9,616 nucleotides of DNA, taken from assembly GCA_902803195.1 (NCBI GenBank), contig CADCOX010000238.1:1-9616 (forward strand), in the 5' to 3' direction. The notes beneath the pieces were generated by a model. That model was not told the DNA's origin. It made no database searches and saw only the letters and a program-made list of their open reading frames with translations. Positions 1 to 7,382 of the stretch are shown piece after piece (within the stretch, counting starts at the first letter, position 1; each line of letters starts with the position of its first letter). The position numbers and the translations under genes are program-made. The DNA comes from an uncultured Bacteroidales bacterium. GTDB lineage: Bacteria > Bacteroidota > Bacteroidia > Bacteroidales > Bacteroidaceae.

Positions 1-1011
1 ACCCTTGGCGTCGACGGTGATGCGAGCGGCATCGATGCCACCATTGACCAGAGCCTTGGCAACGTTCTCGGCACGACCCTGCGAATATTTCATGTTAATT
101 TTGGGGTTGCCCGTGCCAGCATCAGCATAACCGGTGACGGCGACTTTTGTCTCGGGATTAGCCTTGAGGAAGCTGATGAGGTTGTCCACCTTTGCCTTCT
201 CGCCAGCAGGGATTACGGTCTCGCGGATGGCGTAGAAGATCTCGGTGCGGAGCTCGGGAGCCTTCTTGACGACGGGCTGGGGCTTAGGTGTCTCGCGAAC
301 GACGGGGCGCGGAGCGGGCTCTTCGACGACAACGGGCACAGCCACGGGGATAGTCTTCTCAACCTTGCCGAGGTTGAACTTGAGGCCCACAAGACCGGTG
401 AAGTACCAGTCCATGTTGGCGTCGACGTTCTTGTGCTTGCTGTTGTATGCATCGGAGATGAGGTTGCTCATAGCTTCGACGTTGAGGCTTACGCGCTTGC
501 TAAGGCGGAAGTCGAGGTCAAGACCGAAGCGGCCGACGGGGTGCACCTTAGTGCCGTCCCAGAGGTCGCGCATGACCCAGTAGCGAGCGTAGTCAGCGGC
601 TTCGTCATTGTTCCAACCAATGTTGGCACCAATACCAGCGATGAGGTTGAGGCCAAACACGCGGTGGGGATTCCAGCCAGCGATGGCATTGACGAGGTTG
701 AACTTGAGGTCAAGAGCCGGAGTGACGTAGTTCCATTTGTAGGTGTCATTGGTCTCGAAACCACCTTTGCTCTCCCAAGCGTTCACGGCCAGACGGAGGG
801 CCCACACGGGAGTAAACTGATAGCCGACAGCGACCTGAGCGGCGGGCGAGAGGAGCTTGTTGAAGTCAGCTTCGCCAAGGGTGTAGGTAGCGCCGCCCTG
901 CAACTGCAGGAACCAGTGGTGATTGAACTCTACGTTCTCAGTTTCCTGAGCGTTAGCAGTCAGCCCCACAAACATGAGTGCTGCTGCAAGAATAAACTTT
1001 GTAGCTTTCAT
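1..1011 (-). CDS. OmpA-family outer-membrane protein, partial (C-terminal end outside window)
   Basis: This reads as an outer-membrane beta-barrel joined to a periplasmic peptidoglycan-binding OmpA domain; 337 codons are visible before the left edge. Residues 1-21 form a signal peptide (basic MKATK, hydrophobic core, ANA-QE cleavage site). Residues about 30-215 are rich in alternating aromatic/hydrophobic strands, as in a small barrel. Residues about 218-250 are a Pro/Val/Glu-rich linker (VPVVVEEPAP, TPKPQPVV). From about 255 the OmpA C-terminal domain begins, with VTGYADAG (residues 292-299, in place of the usual GHTD) and NMKYSQGRAENVAKAL (residues 306-321), matching the family's N-x-x-L-S-x-x-R-A-x-x-V pattern. 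The start at 1011 is chosen because it opens a proper signal peptide. The gene has its own promoter-like element and a leader of about 107 bases. The family call is firm; the exact role (structural porin or adhesion) is inference. Confidence 0.93.
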   Translation of the reverse strand, partial: MKATKFILAAALMFVGLTANAQETENVEFNHHWFLQLQGGATYTLGEADFNKLLSPAAQVAVGYQFTPVWALRLAVNAWESKGGFETNDTYKWNYVTPALDLKFNLVNAIAGWNPHRVFGLNLIAGIGANIGWNNDEAADYARYWVMRDLWDGTKVHPVGRFGLDLDFRLSKRVSLNVEAMSNLISDAYNSKHKNVDANMDWYFTGLVGLKFNLGKVEKTIPVAVPVVVEEPAPRPVVRETPKPQPVVKKAPELRTEIFYAIRETVIPAGEKAKVDNLISFLKANPETKVAVTGYADAGTGNPKINMKYSQGRAENVAKALVNGGIDAARITVDAKG

Positions 1012-1118
1012 AAAAATAAAGGTTGTGGTTTTTGAATGTTTTAGACGTTTTTAACGTTGTATTAGGTGTAAGCCTCTAACGCTGTTAGGCGCTATTCAGC
1101 CAAAATCACTCTTTTCCA
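1012..1118 (-). other. Long 5' leader of the ompA-like gene
   Basis: If transcription begins a few bases after the promoter element at 1125-1132, the mRNA has an untranslated leader of roughly 107 nt. It contains a small hairpin at 1072-1090 (GCC and TAAC pairing with GGC and GTTA, 3-base loop, 2-base bulge). A weak direct repeat lies within it (TAACGTTGTATTAGG at 1052-1066 and TAACGCTGTTAGG at 1077-1089). OmpA mRNAs in other bacteria often have long, stabilising leaders; that this one does is inference. Confidence 0.4.
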
Positions 1119-1124
1119 CCGCGG

Positions 1125-1155
1125 CAAAGGTATGTATTAATTTGTATTCGCACAA
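1125..1155 (-). promoter_or_regulatory. Bacteroidota-type promoter for the ompA-like gene
   Basis: On the minus strand, TTG (1155-1153) is followed by exactly 20 bases and then TACCTTTG (1132-1125). This fits the Bacteroidota primary-sigma promoter, with a -33 element containing TTG and a -7 element TAnnTTTG about 19-21 bases apart. It lies between the stop codon of the large upstream gene and the ompA-like start, so the porin is probably transcribed independently. Confidence 0.65.
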
Positions 1156-1160
1156 GAATT

Positions 1161-1179
1161 TTTGCAAAAAAAATGCAAA
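1161..1179 (-). terminator. Weak A/T-rich stem-loop after the large minus-strand gene
   Basis: TTTGCA at 1161-1166 and TGCAAA at 1174-1179 form a 6-bp stem around an A7 (plus strand) loop, about 24 bases beyond the stop codon of the 1203-4139 gene. On the minus strand the loop is a T tract. The stem is short and poor in G/C, so it is at best a weak terminator; it also lies just upstream of the ompA promoter. Confidence 0.2.
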
Positions 1180-1202
1180 TTTTCCCGTGTTTAGACATGT
1201 TT

Positions 1203-4139
1203 TTAGGGCAAAAGTACTAATCCTTCCTTCCTCATACCGTCAATTTTAATGGTTAAAGGCGTTTCGAAATGGACTACGCGCACATATTCCGTTTCCTCGA
1301 CTGCTGGCAAATTGGCCAATAAGTCTTGACGATAGATGCCATCGCCAAGGAAGTCGTTGATAGTGAAATAGCCTACGCCGAACGAGGTTAGGTTTTGGAA
1401 GAAATGAGTGCCCTGACTGGGGTCGACGCGATAGTTCTGCAGTCCCGCCTCCACGATGACACGTGCTGCCGAGATGGCAGGCCATTTGACGGGTATGCCG
1501 AGCCAAGGGTCGCTGCTGCCCCATCGTCCAGGTCCTACGAGCACGTAGCCGCGGTTCTGCTGGAGATAACCACGGTTGATGCGGTCTATCTCTTCGGCGA
1601 TGGCGGGGTTGTGGCTTGCGCTCCAGTTATCGGTTTTCACGTAGACGATATCGCTGACGTCGGTGGTGATGCCGTGCCCAATAGCGTTGTGGGAACGGAG
1701 TAGGCATTCGTCATCGGGCACAGCGCGCAGATCTTCGTCGAGCATGAGTTTGTTGTCTACCATAGGCCGAATCTGCAAAAGATAGAATTCGCCTGTGCGG
1801 TCGGGGTGTATGTTGGCCGCAAATTCGATCTCGACGGCACGGCGCATTTCCTCGTGACCATAGCGCATGACTTTCTGGAGAATCTCGGGTAGGGGGTAAA
1901 TGTCGTGCTGGAGGACGCCGCAGAAAGTGATGACTTTGCGTCCGCCCTCATAGATGCCATCTCGAAGGACTTGGTCGTATGGGTCGTAGGTAGAGGCGAT
2001 GTACTGGAGGGTGCCGTCTTTCTCGGCCTGAGCAACGCGCAGGTTGAGGATGTTGAAGCCATCATTGGTTTGGAACGTCTCAGGTGGGTTCTGCAGGTCA
2101 AGGGCAAAGAAACGCGTCTGTGTTTCCTTGAGTGCGATGTCGAGTTCGCTGGTTTGCAACACTTGATGAGGATGAGCCGGGCAGACGCGCAGGCATTGTC
2201 CGCCATCGACGATGTACTTGCCCAATCCAAGAGCCAAATTGACTGTTCCCTCCTCAGCACGCTCGTCACCGATTGGGTAGTAGTTGACAGAGCGCGCTAC
2301 GCCAGAGAGGGTAGGGTAGAAACGATTGTCGTGCTGCTCGCCTACGACCTCTTGCAGGATAACGGCCATTTTCTCTTGATCGATAACATTGGACGTGGCG
2401 GTCATGTAGGCCTTGCTATCACGATAGAAGACGCTGGCATAGACGGCTTTGATGGCATCGGAGAGCATGTGCAGCCGCTCATACTTGTCCTCGGCATGAG
2501 GAATCATATAAGTCGCATAGATGCCGGCGAAAGGCTGGTAGTGCGAGTCCTCGAGTAGCGAACTTGAACGAATGGCGATGGGCGTAGTGACGACATCCAG
2601 GAAAGCCATGAGGTCGCCGATGAGTCGTGCCGGCAGTCGGGCATGCAGGAAATAATTGAGAATCTCCTCATCGGGCAAGTCGGAGAGCGCCACCTGGTAG
2701 AGTTCATTAGACTCCATGAACTCGTCGAAGATGTCGGTGCAGAGAACGACCGTCTTAGGAATCATCACCTCGGCGTTGTCATAGTCGTTGAGGTCTGTAT
2801 GGCGCTTGATGATATGGTCAATGAAGGCGAGGCCGCGGCCTTTACCGCCGAGAGAGCCATCGCCGATGCGAGCGAAGTTAGAATAGCGATCGAAGCGTTC
2901 TCGCTGGAAGACGGCTACGACGCCTTGATTCTTCATTCGGCGGTAGCTGACGATAGCATCGAAGATGATTTGGCGGTGCTGGTCGATGTCTTGGACGGAG
3001 TTCCAGGTGATGTGCTTCAAGAACTCTGCGATGGGGAACAGGGCTCGAGAACATAACCAGCGCGAAACGTTATTGTGCTGTACGTGATAGAGCAGAGATT
3101 CCTTGGGCAGCGAGAAAATGTTATCCTGCAAGTCCTTGAGGTTGCGTAGACGAGCGACTTCGCCTAAGGTCCTTGGGTCGCGGAAGATGAAGTCGCCGAA
3201 ACCGAAGTAGTGGAGGATGAGTTTGCGGAGGTCGACGGCCATCTTCTTGGAGTTTTTGTCGACGAAGCGCACCTTTTTGCCTTCAAGCAGCCGAGCTTTC
3301 TCGGGCTCGGAGGATTCCATGATGAGGGGAATGAACTCATCGCGGTCGCGGATGGCTGTGAGTAACCGGATGCCTGCCAACTCGTCGAGTTTGCCCTCGC
3401 GGGGAAAGCGGCAGTCTGAGATGACTCCGAGCGTGTTGTCCGAGAAACGGTCGTAGAGTGCCCAAGCCTCCTCATAGTTGCGAGCCAGCACAATCTTTGG
3501 ACGGCCGCGCATGCGAAGCGTCTCGAGTTGAGAGTTAAGAGCCTCTGTGGCAAACTCCAAGCTCTGTTGGAGCACAAATTTGTAGAGGTTGGGAAGGATA
3601 GATGAATAGAAACGGACGTTGTCCTCAACAAGCATGATCATCTGTACGCCCGATGCAAGGTCGTGCTCAAGGTTCATCTTGTCCTCGATGAGCTTGATGA
3701 TAGAGAGCAACAACTCGGTGTTACCCAACCAGCAGAACACGTATTCGAAGGCACTCATGTCCTCGTCGGCCATGCGCTTGCTGATGCCGTGAGAGAAGGG
3801 GGTGAGGACGACGCATGGAATCTGCGGATTGGAACTCTTCACGCCACGTGCGATGTCAAAGATGTCATTGTTGTCTGTTCCTGGCATGACGATGACGAGG
3901 TCAAACGAGAACTTGTCCATCTGCTTGAGGGCTTCTTCCTCAGAGGCAACTTGGACGAATCGGGGAGGGTAGCGCAAGCCGAGTTTGGCATATTCATCGA
4001 AAATCTTCTCGTCGACGCGTCCGTCGTCCTCCAGCATGAAAGCATCGTAGGGGTTGGCGATTAGCAACACATTGAAAATGCGTCGAGCCATGAGGTCGAC
4101 AAACGAGGTGTCGTGCAGGATGAGCTGTTCTTTTTTCAT
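1203..4139 (-). CDS. Dual receiver-like / PEP-synthase-type nucleotide-binding protein, function unresolved
   Basis: This 978-residue protein belongs to the group usually annotated 'PEP/pyruvate-binding domain protein'. Residues about 22-155 form a receiver-like fold whose phospho-acceptor Asp seems lost (FDLVIVMPGTDNND). Residues about 166-310 form a second receiver that keeps the key residues: Glu172-Asp173, Asp242 (VISDCRFP), Ser276/277 and Lys295. Residues about 424-791 are the PPDK N-terminal (ATP-grasp-like) domain: GSLGGKGRGLAF with Lys433, IAIRSSSLLEDS with Arg524, LGLGKYIVDGG, and the closing YLLQIRP. The remaining roughly 185 residues (GHGITTDVSD, LVGPGRWGSSDPWLG, DPSQGTHFFQN) do not resemble the phosphohistidine or PEP-binding barrel domains of true PEP synthase. 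The start is set at ATG 4139, not the in-frame TTG at 4163: that TTG lies inside the promoter element TATCTTTG, and the 4139 start gives MKKEQL. Activity as a PEP synthase is doubtful; a sensory or phosphotransfer role is inference. Confidence 0.85.
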   Translation of the reverse strand: MKKEQLILHDTSFVDLMARRIFNVLLIANPYDAFMLEDDGRVDEKIFDEYAKLGLRYPPRFVQVASEEEALKQMDKFSFDLVIVMPGTDNNDIFDIARGVKSSNPQIPCVVLTPFSHGISKRMADEDMSAFEYVFCWLGNTELLLSIIKLIEDKMNLEHDLASGVQMIMLVEDNVRFYSSILPNLYKFVLQQSLEFATEALNSQLETLRMRGRPKIVLARNYEEAWALYDRFSDNTLGVISDCRFPREGKLDELAGIRLLTAIRDRDEFIPLIMESSEPEKARLLEGKKVRFVDKNSKKMAVDLRKLILHYFGFGDFIFRDPRTLGEVARLRNLKDLQDNIFSLPKESLLYHVQHNNVSRWLCSRALFPIAEFLKHITWNSVQDIDQHRQIIFDAIVSYRRMKNQGVVAVFQRERFDRYSNFARIGDGSLGGKGRGLAFIDHIIKRHTDLNDYDNAEVMIPKTVVLCTDIFDEFMESNELYQVALSDLPDEEILNYFLHARLPARLIGDLMAFLDVVTTPIAIRSSSLLEDSHYQPFAGIYATYMIPHAEDKYERLHMLSDAIKAVYASVFYRDSKAYMTATSNVIDQEKMAVILQEVVGEQHDNRFYPTLSGVARSVNYYPIGDERAEEGTVNLALGLGKYIVDGGQCLRVCPAHPHQVLQTSELDIALKETQTRFFALDLQNPPETFQTNDGFNILNLRVAQAEKDGTLQYIASTYDPYDQVLRDGIYEGGRKVITFCGVLQHDIYPLPEILQKVMRYGHEEMRRAVEIEFAANIHPDRTGEFYLLQIRPMVDNKLMLDEDLRAVPDDECLLRSHNAIGHGITTDVSDIVYVKTDNWSASHNPAIAEEIDRINRGYLQQNRGYVLVGPGRWGSSDPWLGIPVKWPAISAARVIVEAGLQNYRVDPSQGTHFFQNLTSFGVGYFTINDFLGDGIYRQDLLANLPAVEETEYVRVVHFETPLTIKIDGMRKEGLVLLP

Positions 4140-4160
4140 TAGTTGTCGCTTTTTGTGGCG

Positions 4161-4168
4161 CAAAGATA
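4161..4168 (-). promoter_or_regulatory. -7 promoter element for the dual-receiver gene
   Basis: The minus strand reads TATCTTTG (4168 to 4161), an exact match to the Bacteroidota -7 consensus TAnnTTTG, about 22 bases before the ATG at 4139. No convincing -33 TTTG lies at the expected distance. The implied leader is about 15-20 nt. The element rules out the in-frame upstream TTG as the translation start. Confidence 0.65.
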
Positions 4169-4212
4169 AGTAAAAAACGCAAAACGTTCATGTTAACGAG
4201 ACCGTTTTTTGC

Positions 4213-4253
4213 CGAAAAATGAATAATGAATAATGAAAAGCAAAAGTTTTTCG
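4213..4253. repeat. Inverted repeat flanking AATGAAT tandem repeats in the divergent promoter region
   Basis: CGAAAAA at 4213-4219 and TTTTTCG at 4247-4253 are exact 7-base inverted copies separated by 27 bases. Inside are two exact AATGAAT units (4218-4224, 4225-4231) plus a near copy (4232-4238). The block lies upstream of where the uxaC -33 region should be, a position compatible with an activator or repressor site for either divergent gene. A/T-rich sequence makes chance occurrence possible. Confidence 0.35.
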
Positions 4254-4284
4254 TGTGAAAGGCTGATTACAATCATTTTTTCAT

Positions 4285-4292
4285 TATCTTTG
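4285..4292 (+). promoter_or_regulatory. uxaC: -7 promoter element for uxaC
   Basis: TATCTTTG at 4285-4292 matches the Bacteroidota -7 consensus TAnnTTTG exactly, with a poor -33 element upstream. A weak -33 would fit an activator-dependent promoter, but that is inference. Transcription would start near 4297-4300, giving a leader of about 20 nt before ATG 4319. The in-frame GTG at 4295 would sit at or before the transcript start, so it is not the translation start. Confidence 0.65.
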
Positions 4293-4318
4293 CCGTGAAT
4301 TTCCTAAAAACGTATCCG

Positions 4319-5728
4319 ATGAAATCTTTTATGGACGAAAACTTCCTGTTGCAAACGGCTACTGCACAGGATTTGTATCATCACCATGCTGCCTCGCAGC
4401 CGATCATTGATTACCACTGCCATCTTGACCCTGCGATGATAGCAGCCGACTATCGCTTCCGCTCGATTACCGAACTATGGTTGGGCGGCGACCACTATAA
4501 GTGGCGTGCTATGCGAACTAATGGTGTACCTGAACGTCTCTGCACGGGCACTGACACGACTGATTGGGAAAAGTTTGAGGCGTGGGCTGCTACCGTTCCT
4601 TACACCTTCCGCAACCCGCTCTATCATTGGACGCATCTTGAGTTGAAGACGGCTTTCGGCATTAACGAGCGCTTGAATCCCGATACGGCTCGCAAGATAT
4701 ACGACATTTGCAACGACCGTTTGCAGCATGCCCCGCAGTTCACTGCTCGTGGGTTGATGCGCCGCTATGGCGTAGAGATGGTTTGTACGACCGATGATCC
4801 TGTCGACGACCTGCATCATCATCGAGCTATCCGTGAGAGTGGTTTTGAAATCGGTGTTCGTCCCGCTTGGCGCCCCGACAAAGCAATGGCTGTCGAGTCG
4901 CCCGAAGCTTTTGCTGCTTATGTCCGGCGTTTGGGCGAGGTGGCAGACATCGATATTAGCACATTCGGCGATTTCATTGACGCGTTGCAGCGGCGACACG
5001 ACTTTTTCCACAGCGAAGGTTGCCGCTTGAGCGACCACGGATTGGAGGAATTCTATGCCGAGCCCTACACCGACACGGAGATTGCTATAATATTTAATAA
5101 GGTAGTTGGCGGTGAAATGCTCGACCGGAAGGAGGTGCGCAAGTTCAAGAGTGCTATGCTTTACATTTTTGCTGTACAGGACTACGAAGCAGGTTGGGTC
5201 CAGCAATACCATTATGGTGCTCTGCGCAACAACAATAGTCGGATGATGGCACAGTTGGGTCCCGATACAGGCTTCGATTCGATTGGGCAGTGGTCTACTG
5301 CACACTCGATGGCTCGTTTCCTTGATCAACTGGATTATGAGGGCCGTCTCACGAAGACCATCCTCTACAACCTCAATCCTGCCGACAATGAGATGGTCGC
5401 AACGATGCTGGGTAACTTCCAGGACGGTTCCGTCGCAGGCAAGATCCAGTGGGGCTCAGGTTGGTGGTTCCTCGACCAGAAAGATGGCATGGAACGTCAG
5501 ATGAACGCTCTCTCTCTGCTTGGCCTCCTCTCACGTTTCGTGGGAATGCTTACTGATTCGCGTTCGTTCCTCTCCTATCCGCGCCACGAGTATTTCCGCC
5601 GCACGCTCTGTAACCTCCTCGGTAATGATGTCGAGCAGGGGCTCATCCCCTTCACAGGCTACGAGGAGCAGCGTGTCCGTGCGATGGTCGAGGACATCTG
5701 CTATCGCAATGCAAAGACCTACTTCTGA
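4319..5728 (+). CDS. uxaC: Uronate (glucuronate/galacturonate) isomerase
   Basis: This cytoplasmic enzyme isomerises D-glucuronate to D-fructuronate (and D-galacturonate to D-tagaturonate), the first step of hexuronate breakdown. The product is 469 residues, the normal length for the amidohydrolase-superfamily uronate isomerase. Visible family marks are the metal-site DYHCH (His33, His35), GDHYKWRAMRTNG (residues 57-69), CTTDDPVDDL (156-165), RPAWRPDKAM (181-190), GNFQDG (365-370), GSGWWFLDQKDG (379-390) and LTDSRSFLSYPRHEYF (411-426). ATG 4319 is preferred because it gives MKSFMDENFLLQ, which resembles Bacteroides homologues as I recall them, and lies about 20 nt after the expected transcript start. 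ATG 4331 would also be possible. It leads the cluster and is separated from the transporter gene by a 146-base repeat-rich spacer. Confidence 0.97.
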   Translation: MKSFMDENFLLQTATAQDLYHHHAASQPIIDYHCHLDPAMIAADYRFRSITELWLGGDHYKWRAMRTNGVPERLCTGTDTTDWEKFEAWAATVPYTFRNPLYHWTHLELKTAFGINERLNPDTARKIYDICNDRLQHAPQFTARGLMRRYGVEMVCTTDDPVDDLHHHRAIRESGFEIGVRPAWRPDKAMAVESPEAFAAYVRRLGEVADIDISTFGDFIDALQRRHDFFHSEGCRLSDHGLEEFYAEPYTDTEIAIIFNKVVGGEMLDRKEVRKFKSAMLYIFAVQDYEAGWVQQYHYGALRNNNSRMMAQLGPDTGFDSIGQWSTAHSMARFLDQLDYEGRLTKTILYNLNPADNEMVATMLGNFQDGSVAGKIQWGSGWWFLDQKDGMERQMNALSLLGLLSRFVGMLTDSRSFLSYPRHEYFRRTLCNLLGNDVEQGLIPFTGYEEQRVRAMVEDICYRNAKTYF

Positions 5729-5746
5729 AGGCATGTGCATTCCTAT

Positions 5747-5850
5747 TCGTCATTACTATCAGTCGATATTTAGAGATCCCATTATTTCGATATGCCGATA
5801 TTCAGATAGTTCGTTAATCCGATATCCCGAACTTTCGATTTTTCGTTTAT
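5747..5850. repeat. Degenerate array with 8-base period (consensus YCGATATT) between uxaC and the transporter gene
   Basis: Cutting the spacer into octamers from 5763 puts the same word in register repeatedly: tcgatatt (5763), tcgatatg (5787), ccgatatt (5795), ccgatatc (5819), tcgatttt (5835). More divergent units lie between them (ccattatt 5779, cagatagt 5803, tcgttaat 5811, ccgaactt 5827, tcgtttat 5843). CGATAT occurs four times, at 5764, 5788, 5796 and 5820, all at multiples of 8. The register may extend left to tcgtcatt at 5747. The array ends 24 bases before the transporter ATG. No TAnnTTTG promoter element was found in this spacer. Function is unknown. Confidence 0.6.
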
Positions 5851-5874
5851 TATGAATTGATTAAGCAATAGAGT

Positions 5875-7332
5875 ATGAATAAAACAAATTGGCGTTGGTG
5901 GCTTTGCGGACTGCTTTTTGTTGCCACTACTGTTAACTATCTCGACCGTCAAGTTCTCTCGCTCACGTGGAAAGATTTCATTGCGCCCGAGTTCCACTGG
6001 TCAAACTCCAATTATGGCAGCATAACCGCAGCCTTCTCTCTTTTTTATGCTTTCGTGAGTTTGTTTTCAGGCAAGTTCATCGATTGGGTAGGTACGAAAA
6101 AGGGTTATCTCATCGCTATTTTCATCTGGAGTTTGGGCGCTTGTTTGCATGCAGGTTGCGGATGGATGACGATGAACATTCACGGCGTAGAGAGCATCGA
6201 GGCCTTACGACTTGTGGAAAAAGGTAGTGGCTTGGCTGCTGCTATAGCTTCGACTTCGGTTTGGTTGTTCATGTTCTGCCGAATGGTTTTGGCTATCGGT
6301 GAGAGCGGCAATTTCCCCGCAGCCATCAAGGTCACAGCCGAGTATTTCCCCAAGAAAGATCGTGCATTGGCCACCTCCATCTTCAATTCAGGAGCCTCTG
6401 TCGGCGCCCTCGTGGCACCTGTCACGATACCATTTTTAGCGCGAGCTTATGGTTGGGAGTGGGCTTTCATCATCATCGGTGGACTCGGTTTTTTGTGGAT
6501 GTTCTTCTGGGTTTTTATGTACGAGAAACCTGAGAGTAGCTCTCATGTCAACGTCGCTGAGCTGGAGTACATCAACCAGGACGAGAAGGTAGACGCAAGT
6601 ACCTCTGCACAAGAGAAGAATGAGAGCGAAGTCTCGAAGGAAAAATCTTCGGGAATCTCTCTCCTTCGTTGTTTCACCCTTCGCCACACATGGTCCTATA
6701 TCTGCGGTAAGTTCTTCACTGATGGTGTGTGGTGGTTCCTGCTCTTCTGGGCTCCTGCCTATTTCAGCGACCAATATGGCTACCGGAGTGACTCTGCAAT
6801 GGGCGCCACGCTCATCTTCGTCGTCTATCTGATTGTCACCATAGTCAGTATCGCAGCAGGGGGCTATCTCCCCAAGTACTTCATCGAGCGTAAGGGCATG
6901 GAAGCTTATTCGGGTCGCTTGCGTGCCATGCTTCTTTTCGCGTTCCTTCCGGTTTTCGCACTCTTTGCACAGCCGTTGGGCGTCTACAGTGCATGGTGGC
7001 CTGCCGTCATCATCGGTCTGGCAGGAGCAGGTCATCAGTCGTGGTCGGCCAACCTCTACAGTACTGTGGGCGACATGTTCCCCAAGAACGCCATTGCCAC
7101 CATCACGGGCATTGGCACCATGACGGGTGGCATCGCTTCCTATGCCATCAACAAAGGAGCCGGCTGGCTCTTCGACTATACTGAAGCACTCGGCCCAGCG
7201 TTCCGTTTCCTCGGCTTCGAAGGGTTGGAAGCTGGTTACATGATCATCTTCTGCTACTGCGCAATAGCTTACCTTATCGCCTGGGCTTGCATGAAGACTC
7301 TTGTGCCGCGTTATAAGAAAGTGATTATTTAG
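5875..7332 (+). CDS. exuT: MFS hexuronate transporter (ExuT-like)
   Basis: This inner-membrane permease of the major facilitator superfamily (anion:cation symporter family) probably imports glucuronate and/or galacturonate by proton symport. The 485-residue protein has about 12 hydrophobic segments. Recognisable parts are the first membrane segment with NYLDRQ (residues 21-26), the MFS loop motif GKFIDWVGTKKG (66-77), RMVLAIGESGNFPAAIK (136-152) and EYFPKKDRALATSIFNSGAS (156-175). A charged central loop at about 217-262 separates the two six-helix halves. ATG 5875 begins MNKTNWRWW directly ahead of the first helix; the nearer upstream ATG hits a stop after two codons. The product fits its neighbours in the cluster. 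Substrate choice between glucuronate, galacturonate and related acids is inferred from context. Confidence 0.92.
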   Translation: MNKTNWRWWLCGLLFVATTVNYLDRQVLSLTWKDFIAPEFHWSNSNYGSITAAFSLFYAFVSLFSGKFIDWVGTKKGYLIAIFIWSLGACLHAGCGWMTMNIHGVESIEALRLVEKGSGLAAAIASTSVWLFMFCRMVLAIGESGNFPAAIKVTAEYFPKKDRALATSIFNSGASVGALVAPVTIPFLARAYGWEWAFIIIGGLGFLWMFFWVFMYEKPESSSHVNVAELEYINQDEKVDASTSAQEKNESEVSKEKSSGISLLRCFTLRHTWSYICGKFFTDGVWWFLLFWAPAYFSDQYGYRSDSAMGATLIFVVYLIVTIVSIAAGGYLPKYFIERKGMEAYSGRLRAMLLFAFLPVFALFAQPLGVYSAWWPAVIIGLAGAGHQSWSANLYSTVGDMFPKNAIATITGIGTMTGGIASYAINKGAGWLFDYTEALGPAFRFLGFEGLEAGYMIIFCYCAIAYLIAWACMKTLVPRYKKVII

Positions 7333-7359
7333 AGCTTTAGCAACGAAATACTAACAAAG

Positions 7360-7374
7360 GCGGGGTGGTCCCGC
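7360..7374 (+). promoter_or_regulatory. G/C-rich hairpin just upstream of the uxuA start
   Basis: GCGGG (7360-7364), loop GTGGT, CCCGC (7370-7374) form a perfect 5-bp all-G/C stem in the 50-base spacer between the transporter gene and uxuA, ending 8 bases before the ATG. There is no following T tract, so it is not a standard terminator. It could stabilise a processed end or modulate uxuA translation; both are inference. Confidence 0.4.
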
Positions 7375-7382
7375 ATTAGAAT

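Noticed and set aside
433..1035. 200-codon plus-strand open frame across the ompA-like gene
   Set aside because: It is antisense to an OmpA-family gene with a clear signal peptide and C-terminal motif; its translation is low-complexity and without motifs.
1905..2558. 217-codon plus-strand open frame inside the dual-receiver gene
   Set aside because: It is antisense to conserved PPDK-type sequence, with no promoter and no family signature.
4185..4198. CGTT-N6-AACG palindrome with GTTAAC in the divergent region
   Set aside because: The half-sites are only four bases and occur once, too weak to call an operator.
4475..5329. 284-codon minus-strand open frame opposite uxaC
   Set aside because: It lies wholly antisense to a confidently identified uxaC, its translation shows no recognisable domain, and biased codon use in the real gene explains the open frame.
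5729..5762. Terminator immediately after uxaC
   Set aside because: Only a short imperfect GCATGTGC palindrome is present, with no stable stem and no T tract.
5729..5874. Separate promoter for the transporter gene
   Set aside because: No TAnnTTTG element was found in this spacer; the repeat array is A/T-rich but does not supply the consensus. A diverged promoter cannot be excluded.
6436..7035. 199-codon minus-strand open frame opposite the transporter gene
   Set aside because: It is the reverse complement of transmembrane codons, its translation shows no family signature, and the plus-strand MFS gene is clear.
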